From CAZRNB01 sp964601355 (GTDB taxonomy: Bacteria > Planctomycetota > Phycisphaerae > Sedimentisphaerales > Anaerobacaceae): a stretch of DNA of 15,407 nt. Every line of letters begins with the position of its first letter. Within the stretch, counting starts at the first letter, position 1. The DNA is taken from assembly GCA_964601355.1 (NCBI GenBank), contig CAZRNB010000072.1, positions 1 to 15,407 on the forward strand, in the 5' to 3' direction. Under the pieces are notes generated by a model that was not told the DNA's origin, did no database searches, and was given only the letters and a program-made list of their open reading frames with translations. Position numbers and translations under genes: made by a program. Shown here piece after piece: positions 6,522-13,282 of the stretch.

Positions 6522-7145
6522 TTAATCAGAAACTTGCTTTCTCAGGATATTTAATGCCCTGTTTAGCCTGCTTTTGAAAGTGCCTTGCCTTATATCCGCT
6601 GCTTCAGCAGCTTCGGCGATACTTAAATGCTGCATATAATGCAGAACAATCGCCTGTCTGAGTTTAAAGGGCAGTTTCTCAACAGCGATTTTCAAACTAT
6701 TTAATCGCTCGTCATGTTCAACCTTATGCTGTCCGGTGGTTCCGTTATCAGGCAGCTCAAGTGTTTCTGTGCTGGTCGTACACCTCCTTTTATATTTTCG
6801 CCAATAAAGTTTTGAGGCGTTGGCCGCAATATGATATAGCCAGCTGCTTAACGTTCTGCCGTCTCTTAATTGGCCTATATGATGCCAGGCTTGTAAAAAC
6901 GTCTCCTGGGTCAAATCCTCACTTACATGACGACTATGGCCGAGCCTTCTGACAAACAGATATATCTGCTGATAGTTTTTATCGACAAGCTCATCTGCGG
7001 CTGCGTGCTCACCAGCCACGAGGCGGGCAGCAAGTAAATACTGCTCCGTCTCTGCATGCAGTTGTATCTCTTCAGAGTCATTCCTCTGATTTTTGGGATG
7101 CGCCAAACCTGTTTTCTGTTCCGTTAATTCAGGATTTCCTGTCAT
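6522..7145 (-). CDS. ECF-family RNA polymerase sigma factor
   Basis: 207 residues, typical ECF architecture. Region 2 spans about 49-120 (ADELVDKNYQQIYLFVRRLG, SEDLTQETFLQAW, SSWLYHIAANASKLYWR); the DLTQETFLQAW stretch is the core-binding and -10 recognition helix. Region 4 spans about 147-202 (AVEKLPFKLRQAIVLHYMQHLSIAEAAEAADI, QGTFKSRLNRA), with its DNA-binding helix-turn-helix at 175-195. A polar N-terminal extension of about 40 residues is longer than usual. The gene heads a two-gene operon with the membrane partner at 5971-6507. The start is ATG 7145 with GAAGG upstream. The target promoters cannot be told from the sequence. Confidence 0.95.
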   Translation of the reverse strand: MTGNPELTEQKTGLAHPKNQRNDSEEIQLHAETEQYLLAARLVAGEHAAADELVDKNYQQIYLFVRRLGHSRHVSEDLTQETFLQAWHHIGQLRDGRTLSSWLYHIAANASKLYWRKYKRRCTTSTETLELPDNGTTGQHKVEHDERLNSLKIAVEKLPFKLRQAIVLHYMQHLSIAEAAEAADIRQGTFKSRLNRALNILRKQVSD

Positions 7146-7168
7146 TATTTTTAACCTTCTATGCGAGC

Positions 7169-7174
7169 ATTATA
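7169..7174 (-). promoter_or_regulatory. -10 element upstream of the sigma factor gene
   Basis: A perfect TATAAT on the minus strand (7174-7169), 23 bases before the sigma ATG. The -35 at 17 bases is weak (TGAAAG, 7197-7192), so an activator or a non-housekeeping holoenzyme may be needed. Confidence 0.45.
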
Positions 7175-7263
7175 GTATAACTTAAATTTGACTTTCAGAC
7201 AATACCGATAGTTCTGCATATTGCCAGTGGCCGTGTGGACAACTGTTAAACAAACCGGTAGTC

Positions 7264-7269
7264 TATAAT
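7264..7269 (+). promoter_or_regulatory. -10 element upstream of the radical SAM gene
   Basis: A perfect TATAAT on the plus strand. A near-consensus TGGACA lies at 7236-7241, but at 22 bases the spacing is too long, so the -35 is uncertain. The predicted leader of about 65 bases contains the hairpin at 7297-7321. It is divergent from the sigma promoter. Confidence 0.4.
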
Positions 7270-7296
7270 AATGTAAAATCGTGATTCAAGTTGTTT

Positions 7297-7321
7297 AGCC
7301 GTCGCCGGAACGGCGACGGTT
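7297..7321 (+). repeat. Very stable hairpin in the leader of the radical SAM gene
   Basis: CCGTCGCCG (7299-7307) pairs perfectly with CGGCGACGG (7311-7319) around a GAA loop; a G-U and an A-U pair extend it to 11. It ends 16 bases before ATG 7338. No T-run follows, so it is not a terminator. It may modulate translation or be a solitary palindromic repeat. Confidence 0.6.
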
Positions 7322-7337
7322 CGATAGAGAACTGAAT

Positions 7338-8222
7338 ATGACATCTCCATGCGACCTTGATTCTTTCAGTCCAACCGTCAAGCGATTATGGGAGCGAATG
7401 AATCCGTGCACACTTTGTCCGCGTAAGTGCAAGGTCTATCGCAGAAAGGGCGAGACAGGTTTTTGTGGTACTGCCGATATGCCGGTTGTTAGTTCGGCTG
7501 GGCCGCATTTCGGCGAAGAAAGCGTTCTTGTCGGCACCGGCGGCTCAGGCACGATATTTTTTGCCGGCTGCAACTTAGGCTGTATCTTCTGCCAAAATTA
7601 TGATATCAGCCATCAACGTCATGGTCGCCAAGTGACTATCGAGCAGTTGGTTCAATCTATGCTCGAATTGCAGGATTATAGCTGCTGTAATATCAATTTC
7701 GTCACGCCTACGCACGTTATCCCGGCAATTGCAGCGGCGATTGAATTGGCCAAAAAGAAAGGCCTCGTGCTGCCGACTGTTTATAATTCCGGCGGCTATG
7801 ATTCAGTTGAAACACTCAAATTACTTGATGGCTACATAGATGTTTATATGCCGGATATGAAATATTCAGATCCTAAAGCTTCTGGAGAGTTTTCCGCTGC
7901 GCCGGACTATCCGCAGGTAAATTTCGCTGCCGTCAAGGAGATGCACCGGCAGGTTGGTGATTTGCAGGTAGAAAAAGGTCTGGCAACACGCGGCCTTTTG
8001 GTAAGACATTTGGTTCTGCCTGAGAACTTGGCAGGAAGTTTTAAGATTATAGACTTTTTAGCGGAACAGATCAGTCCAAAAACTACCATAAATGTAATGA
8101 ACCAGTACCATCCCTGCTATAAAGCCTCCTCGCATCCTAAAATAAATCGAAGACCTACGCAGCAAGAAATCGAATCTGTACACGACTACGCACTTCAAAA
8201 AGGACTAAACGTGCTTTTATAG
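7338..8222 (+). CDS. pflX: Radical SAM protein of the PflX (PflA-like, COG1313) family
   Basis: 294 residues. The N-terminal cluster region has CTLCPRKCKVYRRKGETGFCG (Cys24, 27, 31, 43), followed by the radical SAM motif CNLGCIFCQNYDIS (Cys78, 82, 85), which binds a 4Fe-4S cluster and S-adenosylmethionine. Later family features are VTPTHVIPAI, PTVYNSGGYDSVE, DVYMPDMKY, RHLVLPENLAGS, MNQYHPCYKA and INRRPTQQE. Members resemble the activating enzyme of pyruvate formate-lyase, but no glycyl-radical enzyme lies nearby and the true substrate of the family is not established. The gene stands alone, divergent from the sigma operon. ATG 7338 has only a weak GAGA ribosome site behind a stable hairpin. 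A decayed second copy of its C-terminus lies at 10385-10507. Confidence 0.93.
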   Translation: MTSPCDLDSFSPTVKRLWERMNPCTLCPRKCKVYRRKGETGFCGTADMPVVSSAGPHFGEESVLVGTGGSGTIFFAGCNLGCIFCQNYDISHQRHGRQVTIEQLVQSMLELQDYSCCNINFVTPTHVIPAIAAAIELAKKKGLVLPTVYNSGGYDSVETLKLLDGYIDVYMPDMKYSDPKASGEFSAAPDYPQVNFAAVKEMHRQVGDLQVEKGLATRGLLVRHLVLPENLAGSFKIIDFLAEQISPKTTINVMNQYHPCYKASSHPKINRRPTQQEIESVHDYALQKGLNVLL

Positions 8223-8407
8223 TTAGCATTCCAAGATATCTTTTGGCTAATACAAAAAAAATCTCAAAGTTTTTAATCTGGGTAAGCAAATGTTTTTACC
8301 GTGAAAAATTCTTTGTTATCGGGGCTAATTGGGGGTAATTGTCACGCGTGGGAAAAGATAGTCAATCTGTTAATCTGGCTTTTGGGGGTATTGAATAAGA
8401 AGTGATA

Positions 8408-8431
8408 AGCTCCTGAAATTATGGAGTTTTT
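8408..8431 (+). terminator. Possible weak terminator downstream of pflX
   Basis: CTCC (8410-8413) pairs with GGAG (8423-8426), extended by a G-U and an A-U pair, with a 9-base loop and five T (8427-8431). It is weak and 186 bases after the stop codon. If it is real, the structured RNA further down must have its own promoter. Confidence 0.3.
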
Positions 8432-8448
8432 ACGCCTGTTAAACAACC

Positions 8449-8477
8449 TTGAATTGCCAGGTTAGGGACACTTTAAA
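8449..8477 (+). promoter_or_regulatory. Candidate promoter for the structured RNA
   Basis: TTGAAT (8449-8454) and TTTAAA (8472-8477) are separated by 17 bases; each matches four of six consensus bases. It lies just upstream of the first hairpin of the candidate RNA. A small hairpin AACCT/AGGTT (8445-8449 with 8459-8463) overlaps it. Weak evidence by itself. Confidence 0.3.
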
Positions 8478-8480
8478 AAG

Positions 8481-8776
8481 ATTCAAGAACGAGAACGTAA
8501 TATGCCGATGCAAAGTTCTGAATGATATGAGGAGTTAAAGTGGCTCTGGAGAATGACCAGTCCGGCCATGTTAGCTTGAGCTTGCATTGTCACTCGGTGT
8601 GAATTGCACACAAGTCAGATCGTAATGCCGGCAGCGTTAAGGGGAGCTAAGAAGGAATAGGGAAAGAGCCACAATATTTTAGCCCCTGTCAGGCAGAAGA
8701 CGAGTATTTCAATATAGCTAAAAGAAATTAGAAATAAAGGGATACACTCGTTCTCGCCTATGCAGGGGCTTTTTTC
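8481..8776 (+). ncRNA. Candidate structured non-coding RNA of unknown class
   Basis: The 657 bases between pflX and the next gene hold no plausible plus-strand reading frame but a chain of strong pairings. Hairpin I: ATTC-AGAAC (8481-8490, one bulge) with GTTCTGAAT (8515-8523). Domain II: GTGGCTCT (8540-8547) with AGAGCCAC (8665-8672), enclosing CCGGC (8562-8566) with GCCGG (8627-8631) and GTGTG (8597-8601) with CACAC (8607-8611). TTAGCT (8571-8576) can also pair with AGCTAA (8645-8650), which would make a pseudoknot. Hairpin III: AGCCCCTG (8681-8688) with CAGGGGCT (8763-8770), continuing inward as about 13 more pairs, then a T-run. It lacks the signature motifs of tmRNA, RNase P, SRP and 6S RNA that I could check by eye. 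It could instead be a long structured 3' UTR of pflX. Confidence 0.45.
8681..8775 (+). terminator. Strong terminator-like hairpin ending the structured RNA
   Basis: Eight perfect GC-rich pairs (8681-8688 with 8763-8770) are followed at once by T-run 8770-8775. Inside, AGGC-AGA-ACGAGT (8691-8705, two-base bulge) pairs with ACTCGT-TCT-GCCT (8746-8759, one-base bulge), so the whole arm is about 21 pairs long. That is more than termination needs and suggests a functional RNA arm. On the minus strand no T-run follows, so it does not serve the gene at 8880. Confidence 0.65.
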
Positions 8777-8879
8777 TTGTAAGCCTCAAGCCTTTATATT
8801 TCTTTTCCTCACCCCCTGCTTTAAAATGAATCTTGGATGCTTCCTACGACTTTTACTGCTTGATTAAGTTCGATTCATC

Positions 8880-10145
8880 TTACACCACCTGTTTCGCACC
8901 CTTCAATAGATCCGCTATATTTGTAATACCTACGCCGGGACCCTTGGGGACAGTGATGGCGCCGTTCCTGATTTCCAAAGGTGGGTCAAACAATTTGCTG
9001 TATCTGTCGATGCCCATCTTGTATTCCTGGTACCGGCCAAGATTGGGTATATAAGAGGCGAAATGCAGCATATAGACGAATCCAAAGCCGCCTGAAATGT
9101 GGAGCGTGCTCGGCATCCCTGCAAGGGCGGCCATACGGGCCACGCGTGTGGAGCGGATGAATCCACCGTAATAATGCAGGTCCGGCTGGACAATATCCAC
9201 GCCGCGATTATAAATCATCCAGCGAAAGCGACGCTGACTGGATTCCTGCTCACCGCCGGCAATAGGAATTGTCAAGGCATCGGCTACCTGCTTCGTATCT
9301 TCCAGGTGATCGAAGGGGCAAGGCTCCTCGAAATAGACTGCATTTATATCTTCCAGCATCCTTCCGACTTCGATGGCTTTTGGCGGGTCATAAGAGCTAT
9401 TGGCATCAGCATGGATAGCAATATCATCGCCCAGCGTTTTACGGGCCAGAGGGATTAGCCGCTCGGTCCTTCCGGGCATTGCATCTGCATTCCGGCTCAT
9501 GCGCCCGCCAAGCCTGAACTTGACGGCTTTGGCTCCCGTTTCCTCAATCAATTTAATGAGGTATTCTACTTCTTGTTCCGGCGTCGTGTCACGGCGTCCG
9601 CTTGCCACGTAGAAGGGAGCTTCCTGCCGGATAACACTGCCCAGTAGCTGCCCGATAGATTTGCCGGCTACCCTGCCCATCATGTCCAAAAGAGCAAACT
9701 CCACCCAGGACAGGGGACACCACAATGCCAGGCCCTGGAGCTTATAATTGCTGCGATACCTGTATGCTTCGAACAGGTGCGATTCGAGGTCGCGGGCATC
9801 TTTGCCAATGAAGTAGGGAATAACCAGGTTGTTAAGTATCGGATACAGATATTCTGCTTTTTCATTGGTTACGGCAATGCCTTCAGCACCGTCTTTGGAC
9901 CTGGCGTGGACAAAGTACTCCTGCCCTTTTTGCAGCAATTCAATAGACTCGATTAATAGCGGCGAGCTGACGCCGTCCAACTGCAGCACAGGCGCTTCAG
10001 CGGTTTTCTCTAATTCCTCCAAAGTGACCTTAGACTTTTGCGACACGGCTCGTGGCCTGTTTGGAGATGATTGACAGCCTTGCAGGATTGACAATAAACC
10101 TGTGCCGGCTGCCAATTCAAAAAAGTGACGACGATTTAATTGCAT
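8880..10145 (-). CDS. Exported (Tat/lipoprotein) enolase-superfamily enzyme, mandelate racemase/sugar-acid dehydratase type
   Basis: 421 residues from ATG 10145, which has AAGGAAT upstream and gives a proper export signal. A longer frame to 10214 would begin almost at the predicted transcript start. The N-terminus, NRRHFFELAAGTGLL then ILQGC, is a twin-arginine signal with a lipobox-like cysteine, so the enzyme probably sits in the periplasm, lipid-anchored. The barrel carries the superfamily's metal ligands: D247 in HADAN, E274 in FEEP, E299 in GGEQ. It also has the Asp/His dyad of the mandelate racemase group, D322 in VQPD and H349 in LHISGG. The K-x-K base position reads K209-F-R211, so the second lysine appears replaced by Arg. 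Likely substrates are sugar acids, but which cannot be told. It has its own promoter at 10226-10254. Confidence 0.9.
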   Translation of the reverse strand: MQLNRRHFFELAAGTGLLSILQGCQSSPNRPRAVSQKSKVTLEELEKTAEAPVLQLDGVSSPLLIESIELLQKGQEYFVHARSKDGAEGIAVTNEKAEYLYPILNNLVIPYFIGKDARDLESHLFEAYRYRSNYKLQGLALWCPLSWVEFALLDMMGRVAGKSIGQLLGSVIRQEAPFYVASGRRDTTPEQEVEYLIKLIEETGAKAVKFRLGGRMSRNADAMPGRTERLIPLARKTLGDDIAIHADANSSYDPPKAIEVGRMLEDINAVYFEEPCPFDHLEDTKQVADALTIPIAGGEQESSQRRFRWMIYNRGVDIVQPDLHYYGGFIRSTRVARMAALAGMPSTLHISGGFGFVYMLHFASYIPNLGRYQEYKMGIDRYSKLFDPPLEIRNGAITVPKGPGVGITNIADLLKGAKQVV

Positions 10146-10225
10146 ATCGGTATTCCTTATCGTAAAGTTGTTGATGCTATACACGCATACGGCGTAAGTA
10201 ATGGACTGAAGCACATGCAGGTAAA

Positions 10226-10254
10226 ATTATAAGCTCTTCGGCAGCTCGTTGCAA
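10226..10254 (-). promoter_or_regulatory. Promoter of the enolase-superfamily gene
   Basis: On the minus strand TTGCAA (10254-10249) lies 17 bases from a perfect TATAAT (10231-10226). The predicted start near 10219 gives a 75-base leader to ATG 10145 and argues against the longer reading frame starting at 10214. Confidence 0.6.
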
Positions 10255-10292
10255 TAGCGGGAATTCGAGGATTCAATTCGAGATGTGAACGA

Positions 10293-10310
10293 CCCTTGTC
10301 AAGTCAAGGG
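10293..10310. repeat. Small palindrome in the gap upstream of the enolase-superfamily gene
   Basis: CCCTTG (10293-10298) pairs with CAAGGG (10305-10310) around a 6-base loop. A direct repeat AATTCGAG occurs nearby (10262-10269 and 10275-10282). The rest of the 10255-10384 stretch shows nothing I recognise. Confidence 0.4.
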
Positions 10311-10384
10311 CTGGGCATTGAACATTTTCTGAGCATACTGAGGGTCATCGGTCCCAATCATTCTTTAAACCCGTGCTTGCGCAA

Positions 10385-10507
10385 CAGTTCCCCAATTTCG
10401 CGGCGCAGCCCATCTCTCACCGCAAAATAAACCGCCGACCTACCCTTCAAGAGATTGCATCAGCGCATCAATGCGCAATCGAGAAGGGATTGAACATCCT
10501 TGTCTAA
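10385..10507 (+). pseudogene. Relic of a second PflX-family gene (C-terminus only)
   Basis: Read in one frame, this stretch gives QFPNFAAQPISH, then RKINRRPTLQEI and ASAHQCAIEKGLNILV, ending at TAA 10505-10507. It lines up with the last 45 residues of the intact PflX protein at 7338-8222 (NQYHPCYKASSHPKINRRPT, QQEIESVHDYALQKGLNVLL). Identities include KINRRPT, QEI, and KGLN, and the stop lies at the same place. The DNA is only about 60% alike, so this is not a recent duplication. Upstream the frame stays open to about 10321 but shows no radical SAM motif, start codon or ribosome site. It is the tail of an old homolog whose body has been lost or replaced. Confidence 0.7.
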
Positions 10508-10558
10508 CGGCAATACCGCAATGGGAACTTATTTGTTCAAATACAAATCAGGAATTTA

Positions 10559-11371
10559 TTAAAATCTCCAGATGAGGCTCATGCCGAGGGCATCAGCAAA
10601 CGCCGTGTGCATATACTCGATGCTAAAAGGAACATTCTTAATGATATCCACCTGTGTGCCGACGTAGCCGCCAAACCAGGAAGACTCTCTGACATTACTT
10701 GTTTTATCACTAATTACACCGCAAATGCTGCAGGTCTCCCTGTAGTTAAAATCACCAGAGATAAAGTGAAAGAACGGGCCACCATAAATACTGACAAATT
10801 CATTCAGCCTATAAGTAGGCCCGGCTGCAATTTGTATTTCGGTCAAATCAAGCTCACCGTTAACAGTATGGTACCAAGGCTCCATCTGATCAATATATAA
10901 CCTCCCATCAATAGGTATGTCACGCACCCAGCTCATCTGGTACATTCCGCCCAGCGTTAATTTTTCATCTTCATAAAAATTCTTTTTTACTCCAAAACCG
11001 ATGGCAAATTCGTTACCTGAATCAGCTTCTTTAGTGTCTGTAGTATTGTTCTTAATCTCTGCCTTGTTCCTGGCACAACCAAGTAATAGATAAACATCAC
11101 AACCTTGCAGGAGGCCATAGTCCAAAACAACATACTGCTTATTTATCTTCAGCTTCTCAGGCATCTCAATTACAGAAACGTCGTGATCTCCAAAGTAAGC
11201 CCCTTTAATATCTATATTCATATTACTGTAAGAATAATTATATCCGGCACCTAACTTGCCTTTTTCCAGGCTCGCCTTTGGAGCTCCCATATAATCCAAA
11301 GCTAAAGCAGCCGAGCCGCACAAACCGATCACAATAATTACGATACCTAACAGTGACATTCCCATTTTCAT
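10559..11371 (-). CDS. Predicted outer-membrane beta-barrel protein
   Basis: 270 residues. An N-terminal signal peptide (MSLLGIVIIVIGLCGSAALA) is cut near residue 24. The mature protein alternates polar and hydrophobic residues in amphipathic strands (KLGAGYNYSYSNMNIDIKG, NEFAIGFGVKKNFY, KLTLGGMYQMSWV, SSWFGGYVGTQVDII, FSIEYMHTAF) and ends in LIWRF, the C-terminal aromatic typical of outer-membrane barrels. About eight to ten strands would fit. Four cysteines are visible in the loops and strands (CDVYLLLGC, CSIC). No specific family is recognised; a small porin or adhesion-type barrel is likely. ATG 11371 follows an excellent AGGAG. The upstream region carries a promoter and nested inverted repeats, so regulation is probable. 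Confidence 0.85.
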   Translation of the reverse strand: MKMGMSLLGIVIIVIGLCGSAALALDYMGAPKASLEKGKLGAGYNYSYSNMNIDIKGAYFGDHDVSVIEMPEKLKINKQYVVLDYGLLQGCDVYLLLGCARNKAEIKNNTTDTKEADSGNEFAIGFGVKKNFYEDEKLTLGGMYQMSWVRDIPIDGRLYIDQMEPWYHTVNGELDLTEIQIAAGPTYRLNEFVSIYGGPFFHFISGDFNYRETCSICGVISDKTSNVRESSWFGGYVGTQVDIIKNVPFSIEYMHTAFADALGMSLIWRF

Positions 11372-11449
11372 AATTAACTCCTTTCACGAAAATGATTGTC
11401 AAAAACGACCACTCTGGTCTTGACTACAATAGCTCAATCGATTTTCGAA

Positions 11450-11477
11450 ATTATAGTTTCTTTAACTGTCAATGCAA
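11450..11477 (-). promoter_or_regulatory. Promoter of the beta-barrel gene
   Basis: On the minus strand TTGCAT (11477-11472) lies 16 bases from a perfect TATAAT (11455-11450). The start near 11443 gives a leader of about 72 bases. The -35 lies in the middle of the palindrome at 11461-11485. Confidence 0.6.
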
Positions 11478-11485
11478 CAGTTAAA
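11461..11485. promoter_or_regulatory. Candidate operator palindrome over the -35
   Basis: TTTAACTGT (11461-11469) and ACAGTTAAA (11477-11485) form a perfect 9-base inverted repeat with a 7-base centre, overlapping the -35. A dimeric repressor bound here would block polymerase. On the plus strand it is followed by TTTGTTTTTTT and could be read as a terminator, but no plus-strand gene lies upstream to need one. Confidence 0.5.
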
Positions 11486-11521
11486 TTTGTTTTTTTCGTG
11501 AAATGTCAAGCAGAGCGCGAT

Positions 11522-12262
11522 TCACAGGTCACGAAGTAGCTCCGTTAAAGTCTTTGCGTTGCTGACGGCGTGGCCGGCAACGTCATTATTGAAATAGGCG
11601 TATATGCTGTGGACTCGGCTGGTTTGCTCTTTGAGCCACTTGGCCCATTCACGCAATTGGGCTTTCGAATAACTGCCGGAGTATCGCCCTTCTGTGCCAT
11701 GAAAACGGACGTATGCAACATCCCCCGTCACAATTTGTGGCGAATCTTTGCCAATTAAATCGTGTATGCAAAAGCCCGCATTAAATTTGTCAAGCAGCTT
11801 GTAAGTATCTTCGCAATACCAGCTCTCGTGTCTGAATTCGAAAACGGCGATTCTATTTTTTGGCAAAACCTGCAGAAAATCTCTTAATCGGTTAAGGTCT
11901 TTGTGCATGCTTGGCGGTAACTGAAACAAAATTGGGCCGAGCTTTGATTTTAATAGCCGAACGCCCTCAAAGAATCTCTCAAGCGGCTCTTCTACATCTT
12001 TAAGCTTTTTAATGTGGGTGATAAACCGATTCGCCTTTACAGTAAAGACAAAATTCTTTGGGGCTTGTTCGTGCCAATTTTTGAAGGTCTGCTGTTTGGG
12101 CTGTTGATAGAAGGTATTGTTTATTTCGACTGTATCGAAATGCTGAGCGTAAAACTCAAACCATTTATTCTTTGGCAGGTCGGCTGGATAAAACAGCCCC
12201 GACCAGTGGTCATAATGCCAACCTGATGTGCCTATTCGGATGTCGCAAGCGGTTTTCCCCAT
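11522..12262 (-). CDS. DUF72 (YecE-like) family protein
   Basis: 246 residues, the standard length for DUF72, a TIM-barrel-like family without an established biochemical role. Family signatures are present in order: IRIGTSGWHYDHWSGLFYP at the start, DTVEINNTFYQQP (E46, N48, N49), FTVKANRFITHIKKL, GPILFQLPPS, VFEFRHESW, YVRFHGTEGRYSGSY and YAYFNNDVAGHAVSNA near the end. The start is ATG 12262, 15 bases after the stop of the DHH gene. No Shine-Dalgarno is visible in that gap, so translation may depend on coupling to the upstream gene. It is the last gene of the apparent three-gene operon. No terminator hairpin with a T-run was found after it on the minus strand. Confidence 0.93.
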   Translation of the reverse strand: MGKTACDIRIGTSGWHYDHWSGLFYPADLPKNKWFEFYAQHFDTVEINNTFYQQPKQQTFKNWHEQAPKNFVFTVKANRFITHIKKLKDVEEPLERFFEGVRLLKSKLGPILFQLPPSMHKDLNRLRDFLQVLPKNRIAVFEFRHESWYCEDTYKLLDKFNAGFCIHDLIGKDSPQIVTGDVAYVRFHGTEGRYSGSYSKAQLREWAKWLKEQTSRVHSIYAYFNNDVAGHAVSNAKTLTELLRDL

Positions 12263-12277
12263 AAGGAATATTTTAGC

Positions 12278-13282
12278 TTAGATATAAAACTGCTTTTCAA
12301 GCTCTTCACTTATAACACACATTGCGTTCTCTAAAGGGCCGGTCAGATACATACCCGCGGCCATTTTGTGGCCTCCTCCTCCGAATTTTTGGGCAATCTT
12401 ACATACGTCAACAGCGCCTTTGCTCCGCAAAGAGCACCTGATTCGGCCATCTTTTAATTCCACAAATAAGGCTGCTACTTCTATTGAGCTTATCCGCTGA
12501 CATTCGTTGATCAAATCCTCCGTATCCTCGTACGAGGCACCAGTTCGCTCAAAATCCTTCTGAAGCAGATATTGCGTTGCGAAACGACCATCAAAATGCG
12601 ATTCTAATGTGCTGAGCATGGCAAGCATAAGCTTAAACCGGCTCTGCGAATAATTCTGATAAAGCTGCCGATACAGCCCCGCCGGATTTGCACCGGCTTC
12701 CATCAGCTCACCGCAAACACGAAAGACCCTGCTGTCGGTATTACTGAACTGGAACCAGCCGGTATCGGAAGCGACCGCCAAAAAGAGAGCATGAGCGATT
12801 TTCTCAGTTACAGGCCATTTAGCATATTTTAATAAATCATAAACAATCAAAGACGAAGCAGCAGCTTTTGGCTCAACCAGCTCGACGGTTCCAAGATTGT
12901 CACCGGTGACATGATGATCAATTACTAAAACAGGTTTATCAGTCTGTTTTAGGTACTCTTCAAATTTCGGCAGTTGGCTATAACTATTGGTATCGATAAT
13001 TATAATCAGCTCAAATTCGCCAAACCGCCCTTTCATCAGCTCTTCAAGCTGAATATCTCCGCCGAGGACAGGAACTTTTTCAGCAAAAAGAAATGCGTAC
13101 CATTTCGGCAGCGGCGAAAGAAATAATGGTTTCACTTTTTTGCCGATAGCGGTTAGAGTATCATGCAATGTGGCAATTGAGCCGCAGGCGTCGCCGTCCG
13201 GCTTGGTATGGGTAGTAAGCAAAATATTATTGGATTTGTCTATTAACTGAAACGCCCTACTTAAATCTTTGTCATTTACCAT
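12278..13282 (-). CDS. nrnA: DHH-DHHA1 phosphoesterase, NrnA-like (nanoRNase/pAp phosphatase)
   Basis: 334 residues. The DHH domain has all metal-binding motifs: THTKPDGDACGS (H25, D29, D31), IIIIDTNS (D97), VIDHHVTGD (D122-H123-H124) and ASDTGWFQFSNT (D173). The C-terminal DHHA1 domain has RCSLRSKG and the substrate loop GGGGHKMAAGM (301-311). Family members degrade 2-5 nt RNA and dephosphorylate 3'-phosphoadenosine 5'-phosphate in the cytoplasm. Length and motifs fit NrnA rather than RecJ. Its ATG overlaps the stop of the transposase gene in ATGGTAA (7 bases), and no good ribosome site precedes it, so it seems to be translated by coupling to the transposase gene. Downstream, 15 bases separate it from the DUF72 gene. 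Confidence 0.94.
   Translation of the reverse strand: MVNDKDLSRAFQLIDKSNNILLTTHTKPDGDACGSIATLHDTLTAIGKKVKPLFLSPLPKWYAFLFAEKVPVLGGDIQLEELMKGRFGEFELIIIIDTNSYSQLPKFEEYLKQTDKPVLVIDHHVTGDNLGTVELVEPKAAASSLIVYDLLKYAKWPVTEKIAHALFLAVASDTGWFQFSNTDSRVFRVCGELMEAGANPAGLYRQLYQNYSQSRFKLMLAMLSTLESHFDGRFATQYLLQKDFERTGASYEDTEDLINECQRISSIEVAALFVELKDGRIRCSLRSKGAVDVCKIAQKFGGGGHKMAAGMYLTGPLENAMCVISEELEKQFYI

Larger units (their letters stand above)
11382..11503. repeat. Outer inverted repeat flanking the beta-barrel promoter
   Basis: TTTCACGAAAA (11382-11392) and TTTTCGTGAAA (11493-11503) are exact reverse complements, 100 bases apart. They bracket the promoter and the inner palindrome. The left copy is directly next to the Shine-Dalgarno of the beta-barrel gene. 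In between, on the minus strand, the leader holds GACCA-GAG-TGGTC (11419-11407) followed by GTTTTT, a mini-terminator that might act as an attenuator. Confidence 0.55.

Noticed and set aside
8321..8390. Several G-runs as a G-quadruplex
   Set aside because: The loops between G-runs are too long for a stable quadruplex.
8481..8776. Assignment of the structured RNA to tmRNA, RNase P, SRP or 6S RNA
   Set aside because: No CCA-type tRNA-like end, no RNase P core motif, no GGAA-capped SRP helix, and the 5' segment pairs with the middle instead of the 3' end as a 6S rod would.
10146..10214. Longer N-terminus for the enolase-superfamily protein
   Set aside because: The twin-arginine signal begins at ATG 10145, which has a Shine-Dalgarno, and a promoter at 10226-10254 would start transcription almost at 10214.
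11461..11500. Palindrome plus T-run as a plus-strand terminator
   Set aside because: No plus-strand gene lies upstream within reach except a relic; the same palindrome covers the -35 of the minus-strand gene, so an operator role fits better.
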